A stretch of DNA of 64,000 nucleotides from Lunularia cruciata (GCA_948567375.1 OX419757.1:52449665-52513664); one strand, 5' to 3'. Positions 33,898-46,600 are shown, numbered from the stretch's first letter. Program-made: numbers and translations. Notes: generated by a model from the letters alone, not told the origin.

Positions 33898-36179
33898 ATG
33901 GCAGGATTGAAAGATATCAAAGGCCGTGAGCCCAACGAGGTATAATTTTCATGTTTCCCTCCGTCTAATTTCCGGATCCTCAGGTTAGTTTGTCGAGTTT
34001 TCTCAACTCGTATAAGCTGGAGGTGCAGCTTGTGGGTTGAATCTATCGACGGTAAATTGGAATGAAGTATCTGCATCTGTGAGGATCGCATACGAACTTC
34101 GCTTTTGGGTCCTAATCGGGCAAGAATGTGGCTTAGAAGTATTATGTGCCTGATCCGCTAGTGGAGGAATTACAAGATTTTTTTGAGGAAAGAATCTGTA
34201 CCTCACCTCAGCCCTAGCTCTTGCCTAGTTAAGTTCAGACAGTTTTCTCCCAAGATTACACCGTTATTTACTTTGAGGTCTGGCGAATGCGAAATTATGT
34301 TTGCTTGCAGTTCTGATTGTTTCTGCAGAGCATCGATGCTGGATGACTAACAATGCCCAAGGGCATTCCTCTGGCTTTAGCAGAAATTCCTCCAATGGGA
34401 AACTCTCCTCAAACAGTCTGAGCTAATTGAGTTGGCAGATTATGGCACTGACTATCCTTGTTGCTTGACACTGAACCGAGAAGTATTTTTTCTTTTTTCC
34501 TGAGTATGTGCGACTAGCTAGTTCGAGTTTTGACGCTTTTCGATCTTTTCCAGGAGGAGAGCCGGGTGGAGGAGCAACAAAATGTTTATGAGGTACATTG
34601 CTGGGGTTGTGCTCAGTGGCTAGTGCTGCCTTGTTACGCCTCAATTTTTAAGTGTGGTTGGTGTGGAGCTCTGACCATACATAAAGCTCCTGCACCTGCT
34701 CGTAGTTGGTGGACGAGTTGGCTCATAACTACCAGAGATCGTATATTTGTGATGGTTGTCTTGACCATCATCGCCTCGATTGTATGTGAGCTCACATATC
34801 CCTTTTATTCCTCACTATCTTTAATCCTTCTCTGGCTTTTCTCAAAACTGTTTGTACCTTACGGAACTCTGCCCAAGGATATAAATTCCGACCGTTTGTT
34901 GAGCTATTCAATCTTAAGGAACCAGATTACGGCGTCCTATGTGTCTGGAAATTGAGTGAGGCAGTGAAAGATAAGAACCTGGATGTAAAATTATGTAATG
35001 CTGAAGCTGACATTGTGAACTCTGATAATGATATATTCACTCGTGAAAACTGATGTTTGGACTAGTATGTGTTTTCTCTCTGCAGGTGGAGGCATGTGGG
35101 CAGCTTTCCCCGTCCTCTTCCCGACCATCAGCTTGGGCTGTGTATTCCACTTCGGTCTTTCCATAGTTCTTGCTTTCAACACTTTGTTCAACTTCGCTCT
35201 CTCTTCCCATGGACCTCCTGGGCCTGTTGGGAAGATTGTCTGGGGAGATGTAGCCCTAGTTTCCAGGGGTGGCTTGGAAGGGCACAGTTTCTGCGAACAT
35301 TGCAAATGCCCAAAACCTGCGAGTGCCCATCACTGTCGGACTTGTGGAACCTGCGTGATGGATATGGATCATCACTGCCCATTTGTAAGTAACCTCCTTC
35401 GACGCGATCTTTCCTGTGATTTCTTAAGACGCATTGAATGTTTTTCATCAGACAGCATTACCGCAGCCCTCGTTGGATGTCTTTTACCTGCACTTAGTGT
35501 TACGTAGATGTGCTACATGACTTCTTATGAATAGAGATGCACCTGATTGAGTGTGCGAATCCTACTGGAGGGTTGCAAGTGGTGGTTTTCATCAATTTCC
35601 AGGGTCTCAGATGCCTCCAGCGCCTATATTGACTGCATCGCCTCATTCGGCTTCTGATTTACTAACGAACATTTGTTGCTTATTCAGATAGGGAACTGCG
35701 TCGGGGCAAATAATCATCGGCATTTTATACTCTTCCTTCTCTATACTGTGATTAGTTGTCTCTACGTCTTTGTGATGGGACTGTATACCGGCCTGAAAGT
35801 GTGGCCATCAGTTATTACCATCAACCACAGCATCAAGAGGGGACCAATACCTCTAAGTATTGCCGTTGGAGCTAATTCGTTGGCAGCACTTTTGGACAGT
35901 CCAATCTTTGAATCAGCCCGGGCACTGGCATTGATCTATCTTGTTGTTGCAAGTATTGCCATTTGCGCTGGCGTGGGGCTGTTACTCTATCAGCAGATTA
36001 ATCTGCTTTACAGCGGACAAACTTTTCTAGATTCGCTTCAGACATTCACGAAGTGTAAGGACAGGGAAGGATGGGACAATCTTCGGCGAGTTTTTGGGAA
36101 TAGACATCCATTCTGGTGGCTGTTGCCCATTTTCAATGCTTACTCTGAGTCTCCACTGAAGAAAATTCATGTTAGATAA
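33898..36179 (+). CDS. DHHC-type protein S-acyltransferase
   Basis: Four exons, 33898-33939, 34554-34785, 35086-35384 and 35688-36179, encode 354 aa. The enzyme moves palmitate onto Cys of target proteins at internal or plasma membranes. Near the N-terminus an LSD1-like zinc ribbon is visible (CWGC 30-33, CGWC 48-51). Membrane segments follow: IFVMVVLTIIASIVC, then MWAAFPVLFPTISLGCVFHF. The Cys-rich domain has HCRTCGTCVMDMDHHCPF with DHHC at 186-189, and IGNCVGANNHRHF beyond the intron. Two more helices lie in exon 4 (FILFLLYTVISCLYVFVMGL and ALIYLVVASIAICAGVGLLL). The IVC-GGMWAAFPVLF join, across a GTGAGC donor, matches plant homologues. The layout is like that of plant PATs with an N-terminal zinc ribbon. 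The ATG exon is short (14 codons) and is the least certain part. Confidence 0.9.
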
Positions 36180-37164
36180 CTAGCTACCATGAAGCTAATT
36201 GTTCTTTTAGATAGAAGGGATATTGTGACCACTCATTGTTAACCTATCCATCTCGTTTGGATGTCAGACTAGAAATATCCCACTCGCTGTTTATAATTGA
36301 TGGATGCATCTTGTTTTTACCTGTGCGCAAATTCTTTTCATGTAAACTTCAGTTTTTTTTTGTTCTTACCCACTGAGATTCTTTCATGCAATACGAAGTC
36401 TCTCTGATTTTACGTCTTTGAGTCTGGAACTAGAAGTTATTCTGCACTGCGAATATGTAAGATCAACCTCTGCTAGACATAGCTCGCCTGGGAAGTGTTA
36501 TCTTGTTGCGTTCTCTTACAGTTCTGTAGAGAACACATGTAGTATGTTCTATTCGCTGGTGCCACCGTGCAGACCTACTGGGAAACTCTGTACACTTCCA
36601 TTTGGTGGTGTTGTGTTGACGGGCTCATGCTGACAGAGAGTATGCAGGTTAACTCTGGCGTTAAGAAGTTCCTCTTGATGTTCCTAATACTAACACTATG
36701 ATAGCGTAAGTCGCTGTTTTCTCAGTGTTATTCGCACTGCCTGCAGGAACACAGGAATAACACGAATCTATATGTGAAGATTACACTTTTGCGATTTCTG
36801 GTCTGCAGGCAAACGAAGGTAATTGCAATGTATCCTTCGCTTACCACTCTAACTGATTGTTATGCGGAATTTACTTTACTAGCTTGAAGTGTAAGAGTCA
36901 ATTCGGTCAGATTTGGGGTATGAGATACTGGTGCTGTGTCCCATAACTGAATACGTATTTTATCCTACCAAACGTTAATTCTCCAGTAGCATCTTCATCC
37001 TGCTACGTTTGGCAGTGAACACTGAAGTAACTCGTGTGGAGTCTGCATTACCCCACAAAGTAAAATAACAAAGAATGTCACGCTCCCATCCAAACTTCTT
37101 TGCACACATAAAACATAAGCATTGGCTGGTGCAATGTATAGGAGAGCAATCACATTAGGTGATG
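36180..37164. other. 3' region of DHHC gene; no further gene
   Basis: Contains the likely 3' UTR of the S-acyltransferase gene. No supported coding frame. Confidence 0.55.
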
Positions 37165-37480
37165 CTTCTTCCTTTGGATGTTCCAATGGTGCGTAGATCA
37201 TATGATTTACATAGTTCATCGTGTGTGATTATATAACCTACATAGCTCTGATATCCTAATTCCTTTGGATATTCCCAATGATATGATTTACACAGCTCAT
37301 GGTGTGTGATCGTATAATTTACATAGCTCTGATATTCTAATTGCGCTGACATCCTAAGTGTACCTAAGACAGATTCCTCATCGACTTATCAACTTAATAA
37401 TTTACATAGCGCATGGTGTGTAGATCACTTGATCAACATAGCTCATGGTGCGGGATAATATGTTTTACATAGCTCCAACA
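37165..37480. repeat. degenerate 81-bp tandem repeat
   Basis: TATGATTTACATAGTTCATCG starts a unit at 37201 that recurs at 37282 with CATGGTGTGTGAT and TTTACATAGCTCTGATAT. Shorter, more diverged pieces (TTTACATAGCGCATGGTGTG, AACATAGCTCATGGTG) continue to about 37480. Confidence 0.75.
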
Positions 37481-40400
37481 CCTAAAAGAAACAGATTTCT
37501 CATCGATTTCTCGTACCAATACTAATAATACTTAGCGCCATTTTACCTTGTAAGGCTTAATGGTGTTTTCTTATCTTCTTCTTCTTGTTCCTTCTTGTTA
37601 TCGCCGTTTCTATTGGCTTAACGGACCTCATTTCAAGTCAAAGTGAGCCCTTGGATGACCTCTCTTTGATCTGAAAATCTCATTTGGAAGAAGCATTCAT
37701 CCGACGAAGTCCTCTCTTCAGCACACTGCCATGTGCTCCAAAGTCCAGCTTCATTCAAGTGGGGAAGTGAGCGCAGCTGCCAAGAAGCCTTCAGTTGATG
37801 GCGGACAACAGATCTAGTAAAGGCTTACTGCATGCATGGAGACTAACCTCTTCAACTATCCTCCATAATATCGTAAATCGACCAATTCCGCGTATCACTT
37901 TTCTTTTCCTTTTCAGTCGAACACGAGCATTGGAAATGCCCGCACCACCGAATTCCGGTGAAGGATGCGAGATTTACCTTTACACCTTCTTCCGCATCTT
38001 TGTCACTGCATCTTTAGTTCCACCGAAGTTCCATCTTTGGTGGGACTAAACTATTGAATTCGCTATTACTCTCAATTTCATTGGAACTCTTAACGGTGGG
38101 AGCATCCTTCCTGTTATCATAGTCACTTCCTCGTGAACCACCACCCGTAGATACGGGTGTAGGAATGTTTCTATTTGCAATTTTATACACAAATAAGGAA
38201 AGTTCGATTATCATTAAATTACTTCTTAGATGCCATTTAAGAAGACCTATGGCTTTGGGAATAGTGGTCACCATTGGTCCATTTTGCAGCTGGGAAAATT
38301 TTAAAGCGCGCGAGCAAACTTCCATATCAAAGAGCTTGATCGAGACCGCTTCTGTGTTTGAAGAACTTGTTTGTGCTTTTGATTCAGACTGTTTCCGTGG
38401 CGTTGAAAAGGAAGTTAAAAATGAAATGATTTTGATCAACAATAATGAGCAAATGGGGTGAGTATTCCGTTAACGCTAACAAGTACTCCGTCCATTTGCT
38501 CCGCCAAGAACTCCGTTAACTTAGCAATTAGGCTTAGTACTTGGCCGAGCAATAAGACTTAGTACTTGGAGGAGTACTTAGACTTAGACCACTTTCGGAT
38601 CCGTTTCTAAGGGGCTTCCAGGACGAATTTAAAAAAAGTGTTTAACAAAAGGCACTCCCTCACCACCCATGCATCCTACATGCAAAATTTCAGAGCAATT
38701 AGACACCTTCTTGGAGTTGAAGTGCCTTCTTAATTAAAGAATCCTTAGCCTTTTAATACGTAAGATTGCAGCCAATTTCACCACCTGAACTGCTGAAGAC
38801 CGAACCATTTGCTTCAATCATCAAAAGGCCTACCTTGCCCGCTAGTGCTACTGCTCCGTGTGTAGTAGAGTTTTATCTACCGGCGATGCAACAGTGCAAG
38901 CGTTAAAGGCAGGCGTAATCAAGCTTCTTGTTTGTATCCTGTGACGGCGAAAAACGAACGGCTTAATCGCAGACCGTTGGCTTCCCGCACATGAACTGAA
39001 CGGCGACTTGTGAGGACCCCAGGAGGCTTCATATGCCTCCTGTGGTGTCTGCATACAGAATTCACGAATGTATTTCGACTCACAGGCAGCTGTAGTGGCC
39101 CGAATTGCTGGTCCAGCCGCTCCAGCATCTTCTGAACCTGCAACGGCGTTATATTCTCTCGACGAGCAATTACCTGGATATTGAAGAATGGCTCGCGAGA
39201 ATCATTTTTTGCTTCCGCTTTAACTGTCAAATTTATCTATGACCTGGCCGCGGACATGCGGTCGACATCGCATCAACTTTATGTTTCCCTCCATCCCGAC
39301 CTCGAAGTTTTATCCTTGCAGCACATGCTCACAGGTTCTCGAGGAAGAACAGCTTTCTTCAGCTTGCAGGGGAACGAGCTCTTGCGGCTGCTTGAAGATT
39401 TTCAGGTCATAGAATCGACACTCAAGGCCTCATGTATCCCGACATTGCAGGAGATGGTTTGGTTTTCCTCTGATTGACATTGCAGAGTCGGATATGTTTA
39501 CGGATTTTCACTTAGAACTCCACAGAAATCTAGAAATGTGGATTACGATATATTAATGAAGCTAGTTGAAATCTGGCTCTATTTAGGGGCCACACGAATG
39601 ATAACTTGAACGTGAACACATTGAAGGCTTGGTGTCCTTCTCCAACAGCACTGTGCCTATCAATCAACCTGGATTAAACACAAATATCGCTGCGCGGAAT
39701 CTGACATGTGTAGGGATGATTACACCTACGATCTTCTAGTTGAGGAAATTCATGAGTCGAATACCGGAGATTCGTATCTTCACTTGCATGACCGGCGTTC
39801 TCAACAACGCAAATATCGCAACACGCACTCTCAAATTATATGCACACTTCGCTCTCTCCTTACTAGAAACTAACAGTAAGTTCCCTTACTGCTCTATGGC
39901 TTCGCAATGTCCTGGAATGAATGTTGTTTCTTTGATTTTCACTTTGAATGCAGTATTCTCACCGTTCATACTATGTAAGAGTTTATCACTTCTAGATTGC
40001 TTACACTTGCATACGTGTATCGGGGTAATTCCTGGTTGCTTAGACTTGCGTGCGCATAGTTAGTTTGATTTGCATGTGCTTAGTTTACATCGATTCTGTC
40101 CTATTTGGATGCGAATTCTCCGTTAATAGATCGGCTTCTGCGCTGATTGCTCATCTAGCGTGTTGACAACCAGTCCCATACCTCAAGGGTGCACAACACT
40201 CTCGGGTCCAAACTAGAAGTACGACGCCAATCACATTTGCAATTGCAAATTATCACGCACATTCATAGAAAATTTCAGAGTGCATCCGATTCGAAGTGTA
40301 CGTTCCATTACATAATTTGGGAGGTTTCTCGCCCGGGTATCGCGCTTCGTGGCATCGGGGGTAGATAGAGAAGTACAGTATCGGGATTGTATGAATGCAT

Positions 40401-40760
40401 TTCGCGCGCTTTCATTACCGTTCAAATTTTACGAACGAATGCTTTCTTGGTTGGAGACCGAGATTTCCATAGTGCGGTTCCTGAACGCCCAGGACCTGAG
40501 TTTTTCTTATGGGACCCGGGGCAATGCTGGTAAACTTTTGGCCCCCGGGGTACAGAAAAGAAACAGTATTCCCTAAAATTAATAGTACGGCCAACTTGTT
40601 ATGAGGTCCGCGCTTGAATTAATGGACAGGGCTGCACTTTTTGCAGTTGTTTCAATTTCAATATTAAGATGTTTGAGTTGGAAAAATTGATGGCAAAGAG
40701 CTTTAAAGAAACTAGGGTGTTTATCACCTCCCACTATTGATCTCAGTAACATATTATTAC
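37481..40760. other. intergenic, no supported gene
   Basis: Several frames of about 100 codons occur (for example minus 38919-39230, plus 39181-39477 and plus 39740-40063), but none shows a known motif and most lack a good start. Minus 38919-39230 contains IARRENITPLQVQKMLERLD followed by a GTGAGT donor-like site, so an exon of an unknown gene is possible there. Short direct repeats (GACTTAGTACTTGG) sit at 38530-38590. Confidence 0.45.
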
Positions 40761-40769
40761 TTGTTATTA

Positions 40770-41470
40770 TTTAGTGGCATATGAGACCTATTTTGCCCTT
40801 AGTGCCATTTTTCAAATGGGAAACAGATTTTGTAGAACCACTTCAACTTGTTGCAAAGAACACTTGGAAGAAATCAAGCATTATACAACTGCTCCCTACA
40901 ATCCATAAACAAATAGTCTGATTGAGAAGTCCAAGGGACTTCTTTGTAAAAACTTGAATAAGATTCATATGACTGGGACACTAAGCTACAAGTTGCCTAG
41001 TTGGCTTACCGCACTATTGAAAAGATTCCTATAAAGCATACACCTTATTTCTTGACATACTGGCTTCACCCAATCTTACAAATTGAATTCAAAGTTTTTT
41101 CTTATAGGATCATTTTCCAAAGAATGTTTATCCAAAGAAGAGAATCAAAATCTTTCGATACAACAGTAAATGTACCTTGACAAGAAACATGACAAATTGT
41201 ACAAGGATACAAAGAAGAACAAGCTACAAAGGAAAGAGCAACATGACAAGAAGATCAATTATAGATACAACAATGATATACCTTGACAAGAAGCATGACA
41301 AATCAAACAAGGATGCAAAGAAGAATAAGCTACAAAGAAAGGAACAACATGATAAGACGATCAAACCCCTAGTTGTGATTAAAGGAGATTTAGTTTTATT
41401 GTATGATAGTTATCATAAACTCTTTCTTGTGAAGTTATATTTGAGATGTATATTTTCCACACCATTGAAT
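40770..41470 (+). pseudogene. Ty3/gypsy integrase fragment with internal deletion
   Basis: Plus-strand text PFFKWETDFVEPL (about 40805-40845, the first catalytic Asp region) runs on within about 40 bases to HYTTAPYNP and TNSLIEKSKG, the Glu motif region of plant gypsy integrases, so the middle with the second Asp is deleted. After a duplicated Lys-rich stretch, the C-terminal KGDLVLLYDSYHKLFLVKL (about 41385-41440) matches the GPY-type domain. Stops occur, including one where Gln is expected after NP. This is a different gypsy lineage from elements 1 and 2. Confidence 0.72.
41173..41385. repeat. 106-bp tandem duplication inside the integrase fragment
   Basis: Units at 41173 and 41279 both start TACCTTGACAAGAA and share AAGAAGAA.AAGCTACAAAG and AACATGA.AAGA. 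The unit length is not a multiple of three, so it breaks the frame. Confidence 0.85.
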
Positions 41471-41499
41471 CATATTCTTTAAGGTGCACAATTTAAAAA

Positions 41500-41835
41500 C
41501 TTCATGTATAATCAATAACTTATGAACATGGTGCAATCCTCTTTTATGAAATTCAATTACCCAAATTTTTGCCATAACCTTACCTAGAACTTTTTTTTGC
41601 ATGTCATTTAGATGAAACACTTTACTTACCAACTCCGGCCAATCCTTTGCTTGGAAAGAGAGAATTTGTAATTTCTTTCCATTTTGGATTACATATAAAT
41701 GTAATAAAAAGATCTGGCTTACCAAACTTGTGTATGAAAGCCATTGCATCTTGGTAAAGTTAGACCATGGGCAGTTCACCACCTTGAAAAGATGAAGGTA
41801 AAATCAACCTCTTTCCAACTTCTTGTGCAATGACA
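41500..41835 (-). pseudogene. Helitron Rep (replication initiator) fragment
   Basis: The minus strand reads GKRLILPSSFQGG, a stop, then YQDAMAFIHKFGKPDLFITF and CNPKWKEI. After a frameshift it reads KDWPELVSKVFHL, then VIEFHKRGLHHVHKLLII. These are the ordered hallmarks of the Helitron helitron-like N-terminal/Rep domain, including the H-x-H metal site of HUH enzymes (HVH). Such proteins start rolling-circle transposition by cutting one strand through a Tyr. The Tyr motif and helicase are not present here. It butts against the gypsy integrase fragment, so it is a broken piece. Confidence 0.85.
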
Positions 41836-42073
41836 TGCTCATCGGTGAGCAATGCATATTGCAATCCATTGTATAACTTGCAACAAAGTTTTGATTGGTT
41901 TTTACAAATATATTTCAAACAATTTTGTTCAATTCATACTTAAGCATCAATAATAAATTGTTTCTAAAGTCTTCCAATCCTCATAATGGATGTCTTATTG
42001 TTTCAATGTTGTAGTAAATACACATAGTATTGTAACATGGTAATTTAGAACCTCATGGGTTGCTTATTGCATT

Positions 42074-42527
42074 TGTAACAATATGGAATTTACAAACAAG
42101 TTAGTCGAGACCAATGAAGTAGCAAATAGACCAAATTAGCCAAACTTATTAGAATTTTCTACTTGGTACCTTCCAAGTATCGGGTAATGTGCATGCCAAG
42201 TAGTGACTTTAAGATGAAGCTTCTTGGGAAGTTTCCCGACTAGTTAGTTTGCACGCCAAATAGGTGGCTTCTAGAAGGAAACTTCTTGGGAAGCTTCTTG
42301 ACTAGCATAGCTTGCATCCCAAGTAGGTAGCTTTTAGAAAGAAGTTTCTAGAGAAGCTTTTCCATGCAAGTTTATGAGGGTAAGTGTGCAAGTGTTTTGA
42401 ATTCTTTCATTTTTGATTTTTCAAGTGAATTTCTTCCGTTATTCATCTTTGTATCTTACTAACTCAATACTAATTCAAGTTCTCAAAACCACTCACCCAA
42501 ATCCAAACCAAGTATGTCCTATGACAA
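42074..42527 (+). repeat. LTR remnant of the element 2 family
   Basis: Starts TGTAACAATATGGA, the exact inverted end of the element 2 LTR, and continues with AAGCTTC-rich subrepeats (CTTCTAGAAGGAAACTTCTTGG). The right end is uncertain. If it ends at ...TATGACA, a weak primer site (TGGTGTCCAAGA) follows, which would make this the 5' LTR of a truncated plus-strand copy. Confidence 0.6.
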
Positions 42528-43225
42528 ATGGTGTCCAAGATGATATGAATCTTGGAAGAGAAGGTTGAAGATTGGGGTTTACTTCACTATGGCCATATAT
42601 ACTCCATTCATCTACCTCATACACATTTGGAATTCAATGACCGTTGATATTTTCTAAACAATTAGTCAAAATTGTAATATCTAGTGGTTTGGTTAGAACG
42701 AAACAAAATATCTAGATTCTAATTGAATTTTGAATTTTTCAATTAGATTAAGACATGAAATATGGAATAAAATATAACATTTCCCAAAGATTCGAGTGTA
42801 CAAGGGAACTTTAGATTGACTAATTGTATGTTCAATATGAATTTTAGATTATGTGATTACTATGCCTCTAACAAGATAGGTAATCTTTTTAGTTATTTAA
42901 AAAATCATAATAAGATTCATTAAACTACATATATTTTTTACTCTTCATTTTTTCTAATGAATTTTTTTTAATTGTTTCTAATTATCACTTAATTATTTGT
43001 ACTTTCTAGTTTTACTAATAACTAAGAGATAATTGAATTTTATTAAAAAATTTATATGTTAAATTATAATTTATTTTTTCATGTTATTCATATATATCAA
43101 ACATATATTTTATCATCTAAATATATTAATCTATAAAACAACCTTCTTAAATTATTTTTAATAAAATATTATAATCCCAAAATCAAACTTGACCATATGA
43201 TCGTTGAAAACCCATGGAAGAAGAG
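42528..43225. other. AT-rich DNA, no gene
   Basis: Very AT-rich with long T and A runs; no coding frame. Confidence 0.6.
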
Positions 43226-43495
43226 AATTTCAAAAGTTATGCTCTAAGATTAATCTTGATTCAATTGAACCTCAACACAATAGAAGATAGAAACGATTTC
43301 AAATTTTATGTTCTAAGATAAACATGGATTCAATTAAAACTCAACACAATAGTAGATAGAAAAGAATTTCAAATTTTATGTTCTTAGATTAACATGGACT
43401 CAATTAAAACTCAACACAATAGTAGATAGAAAAGAATTTCAAATTTTATGTTCTAAGATTAACATTGATTCAATTAAACCTCAATTAAACACAAT
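43226..43495. repeat. 70-bp satellite-like tandem repeat, four copies
   Basis: Copies start at 43226, 43295, 43365 and 43435. The core reads AATTTCAAATTTTATGTTCT, then AAGATTAACATGGATTCAAT, then CTCAACACAATAGTAGATAG. Copies 2-4 are close to each other and copy 1 is more diverged. Confidence 0.9.
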
Positions 43496-44116
43496 CTAAA
43501 ACCAAGGAGGCAAGTTGATGAGCAAAAAGCAATCATACATTTCTTGTATAATGATCATTGAAATTATAATGATAGTCTTTCTTATTAAATACTCATGATA
43601 GAAAGCTAATGGTAATGGAATGTGGTTGCTCAAATTTGAAGTATAAACAGGTGAAATCAACATTGAATATCATAAGCAAGGCTAGACAAGGTTTTTTGAT
43701 CTTTAGAAAAGAATTTCTTACATTTCAAATTCCATTTAATAACAAGAAAGAAAAGGAAAATTAACAATTTCTTGAGATCAAAGAATTACAAAGAGAATAT
43801 AATATATTTTATTGTAAGAATTTAAGATATATTAAATTTCTGTAAGATTAGGTAGTACCATTTTTGAGAATATAAAAATTCATAGAAGAATAGAAACAAC
43901 AAAATTATTTCAAATAAATTAAAAATATTCTAATAAAATCAACTAAAAATAACCCATGACCAAAATTAATGATTTATAGTTAGAGTTTATTATACAATCA
44001 ATCAACATGATTTTTAGATATGATGCATTTTAGATTTTAGAGTAGTCTATCATATCAATCCAATTAGTGAAGTATAAGAATTGACAGCATATCTCATCAA
44101 GATATAATAAAAAAAA

Positions 44117-44640
44117 TTTATTTAGAGTTTTTTAAGTTTAATCAATCTTAAATTTTGAAGAGTATCTCAACTCAACTCTCAAATTTCAATTCCTTGGAGA
44201 GTTATTTCTTTTGCAAACAAAACTCTTTCACTACTCTCATAGTGAAAAAGATAATTAATGATGAACTAAATTTTGTGCTTTATGTGCTTGAATTCAAGAA
44301 AAAGGATGATCATAATATCCATTATGTTCATATTTATAAGATAAAAAATTAAAAATAAGTCTTATTTTCATTGGTCTACTTAGTCATATGGCTAAATTGC
44401 ATGATTCAATGAAAATAAAATTATACTTAGAGTTGATTAAGTTTAAGCAATCTTAAATTTCAAAGAGGAAAAATATAATTAAAGATGATTAACTAAATTT
44501 TGTGCTTTATTTGCTTGAATTCAAGAAAAAGATGATCATAATATAATTATGTTCATATTTATAAGATAAAAAAATAAAAATAAAATCTTATTTTCATTGG
44601 AGTACTTAGTCATATGGATAAATTGCATGATTCAATAAGC
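44117..44640. repeat. 227-bp offset duplication
   Basis: AACTAAATTTTGTGCTTTAT, GCTTGAATTCAAGAAAAA, TTATGTTCATATTTATAAGA and TACTTAGTCATATGG recur in the same order from about 44264 and 44491. The first copy contains a 65-codon frame (44155-44352) with no recognisable content; the second has lost it. Confidence 0.85.
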
Positions 44641-45133
44641 ATGGGTAAAATCAAGAAAGAAGTATTAAATGGATTTATTTAGGATATATTCCTACTTGAA
44701 TTAGCAAGAATAATTTTAGATGGACATTATGCATTTCATTTTTTCTGAATACACTTGGTATTATAGATATTGCAATAAAATTATAAAATATTACTTAATC
44801 ATAGTAAATGGTGGATAGTGTGAAGATCATTCAATATAAAAACAATATCTCTTGTAAATTTGTACAAGGAAAAACCTAGAGAACATTTAGTGATCAACCA
44901 CAAGAACAAAAAAACATCCCAAGAAGTAATAACATAGATCTATACAAACCACAACTGCTCAGGTACTTTTGTGTTTACTCAATTTTATAGATGAACAATC
45001 AAAGAAATTATATATATATATTTATACAATATAAAATGAAAAAATGAAGCTCTTTTTAAGTTTAAAGACTTCAAGATATATACATAAATATGAGCAAGTG
45101 TAAAATAAAGTATTCATGAATGATGGTGGTGCA

Positions 45134-45137
<4 letters not shown>

Positions 45138-45194
<57 letters not shown>
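45138..45194. repeat. (AT)n microsatellite
   Basis: An uninterrupted run of about 28 AT dinucleotides. Confidence 0.97.
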
Positions 45195-45197
<3 letters not shown>

Positions 45198-45549
45198 TTC
45201 TTTTATTTATTATGCCAAGAAGCATCAATTTAGAAGTATTATTAGTTTAAGTATGAATTAAAAATAGAGGGGTATTAAGAATAAATTGTACTCTTGTGAG
45301 AAAGTGCAAACAATGCTCTTGTATTAAATCTCTATAAGATAGTTTGAACTAAGGTAAATTAACAGAACACCCTAAATGAGAAACACAAATCCAAAAATTT
45401 TATCTAAAAAAATCACCATAAGATGTATGGAGTGTGAAGAAACTAAAAGTTTCTCACCTAGAGATTTTCATAGATGTTTTGGATATGATTGTTATATATA
45501 TATGTAAAATTATAAGTATACTAACTTTGAACCTAAAAATAAAATCCAT

Positions 45550-46600
45550 TTTAATTGGATATCTCCCTTGAGCTAAAGCTTATGATCTTTATGATACAAT
45601 TCCTAAATTAAATATTAGATTGAGAAGTGTGATGTTTGATAAGTAGCTTCAATTATTAAAAGATGAATCTCAAGTTGAAAATGCAATAATTATTGAAGAA
45701 GATAACTTTGAATTTAGACCAAACCAAGGAAAATTATTGTTCCAAGGTTGTCTACCAAAAACAATCCTTAAAGGATCTACCACCTATCGTAGAACCTACA
45801 TTCCAGTAGAACCTACATTAGATTCACAATTTTTGGAGTTATTGCAAGAACTTGAACATATGTCTCAGGAAATCAATATGGATAAAAGAATTTTTTTTTC
45901 AAATCAACCAAGGAGATCTATAAGGCTTATGATAACTTCTATGAGATTAGATGATTAAAACATATAAGTCACCAATATTGCACACAAATAACTATTTTTA
46001 TAAATATCTTCAAAAATTAATGCAAACAAGATTAGCAAAATAAAACATTAAACCAACTAAAGAGATCTCAAAAAACCTAACATATCTTCCATAAAATTAT
46101 ATAATTAGTATAGATTGGTCACTTTATCTTATATTGCATAAAAAGATGAATTTTTACCTTTGTAGTATTCAAGGATCAGCATGCTAGAGGTTGGAAGGTA
46201 ACCATGGAGTTTGAATATAATTCTATATACAAGAAAGAACTTAAGTACTTACATATCTACAAAATTCAGAAATGGTTGGGAATATTTACATCAAGAAGGA
46301 ATCAAGATGTTCAAAGCTCAGTTTGTAGCTAAAGGATGAAACTTGAAACATATCTAAACCAGATCTAGTTAGAATGGAGTAACAGGATCTAGTTAGAATG
46401 GAGGAGAAAGAAAGAAAAAATACTTTTAAGGAATATATCTATGGACCATGCTTAAAATCTTGGTATGAGAAATTAGATGGTCGTTTATTTCCTTAGGTTT
46501 AACAAAGTGCACATTTGATCTTGGATAAAATAATAATATTTTAACTAAATATAATCAAAGGCCCATACTTAGATAAGTTAGTTGTACTTTTGAGTACAAA
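45550..46600 (+). pseudogene. decayed Ty1/copia-like polyprotein remnant
   Basis: Plus-strand frames hold FKAQFVAKG followed by a stop (about 46311-46340), which matches the copia RT start (K-A-R-x-V-A-K-G). At about 46440-46490 the text SWYEKLDGRLFP resembles the copia stretch after LYGLKQ. Upstream, 45737-45958 has an open frame of 73 codons (QFLELLQELEHMSQEINMDK) of unclear origin. The DNA is full of stops. The call rests on two short motifs. Confidence 0.5.

Noticed and set aside
34991-35448. Minus-strand ORFs over the DHHC exon 3
   Set aside because: Shadows of the well-supported plus-strand exon with zinc-binding Cys/His motifs.
38014-38442. Minus-strand 142-codon ORF
   Set aside because: Starts at a TTG, has no ATG near its start and no known motif. 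Its end overlaps a 10-bp hairpin (TAGTTCCACC/GGTGGGACTA) that opens frames on both strands.
43226-43495. Short regularly spaced repeats as a CRISPR-like array
   Set aside because: Repeats are head-to-tail with no unique spacers, in plant nuclear DNA; this is a satellite-type array.
45022-45228. ORF containing a Tyr-Ile repeat
   Set aside because: It is a translation of the (AT)n microsatellite.
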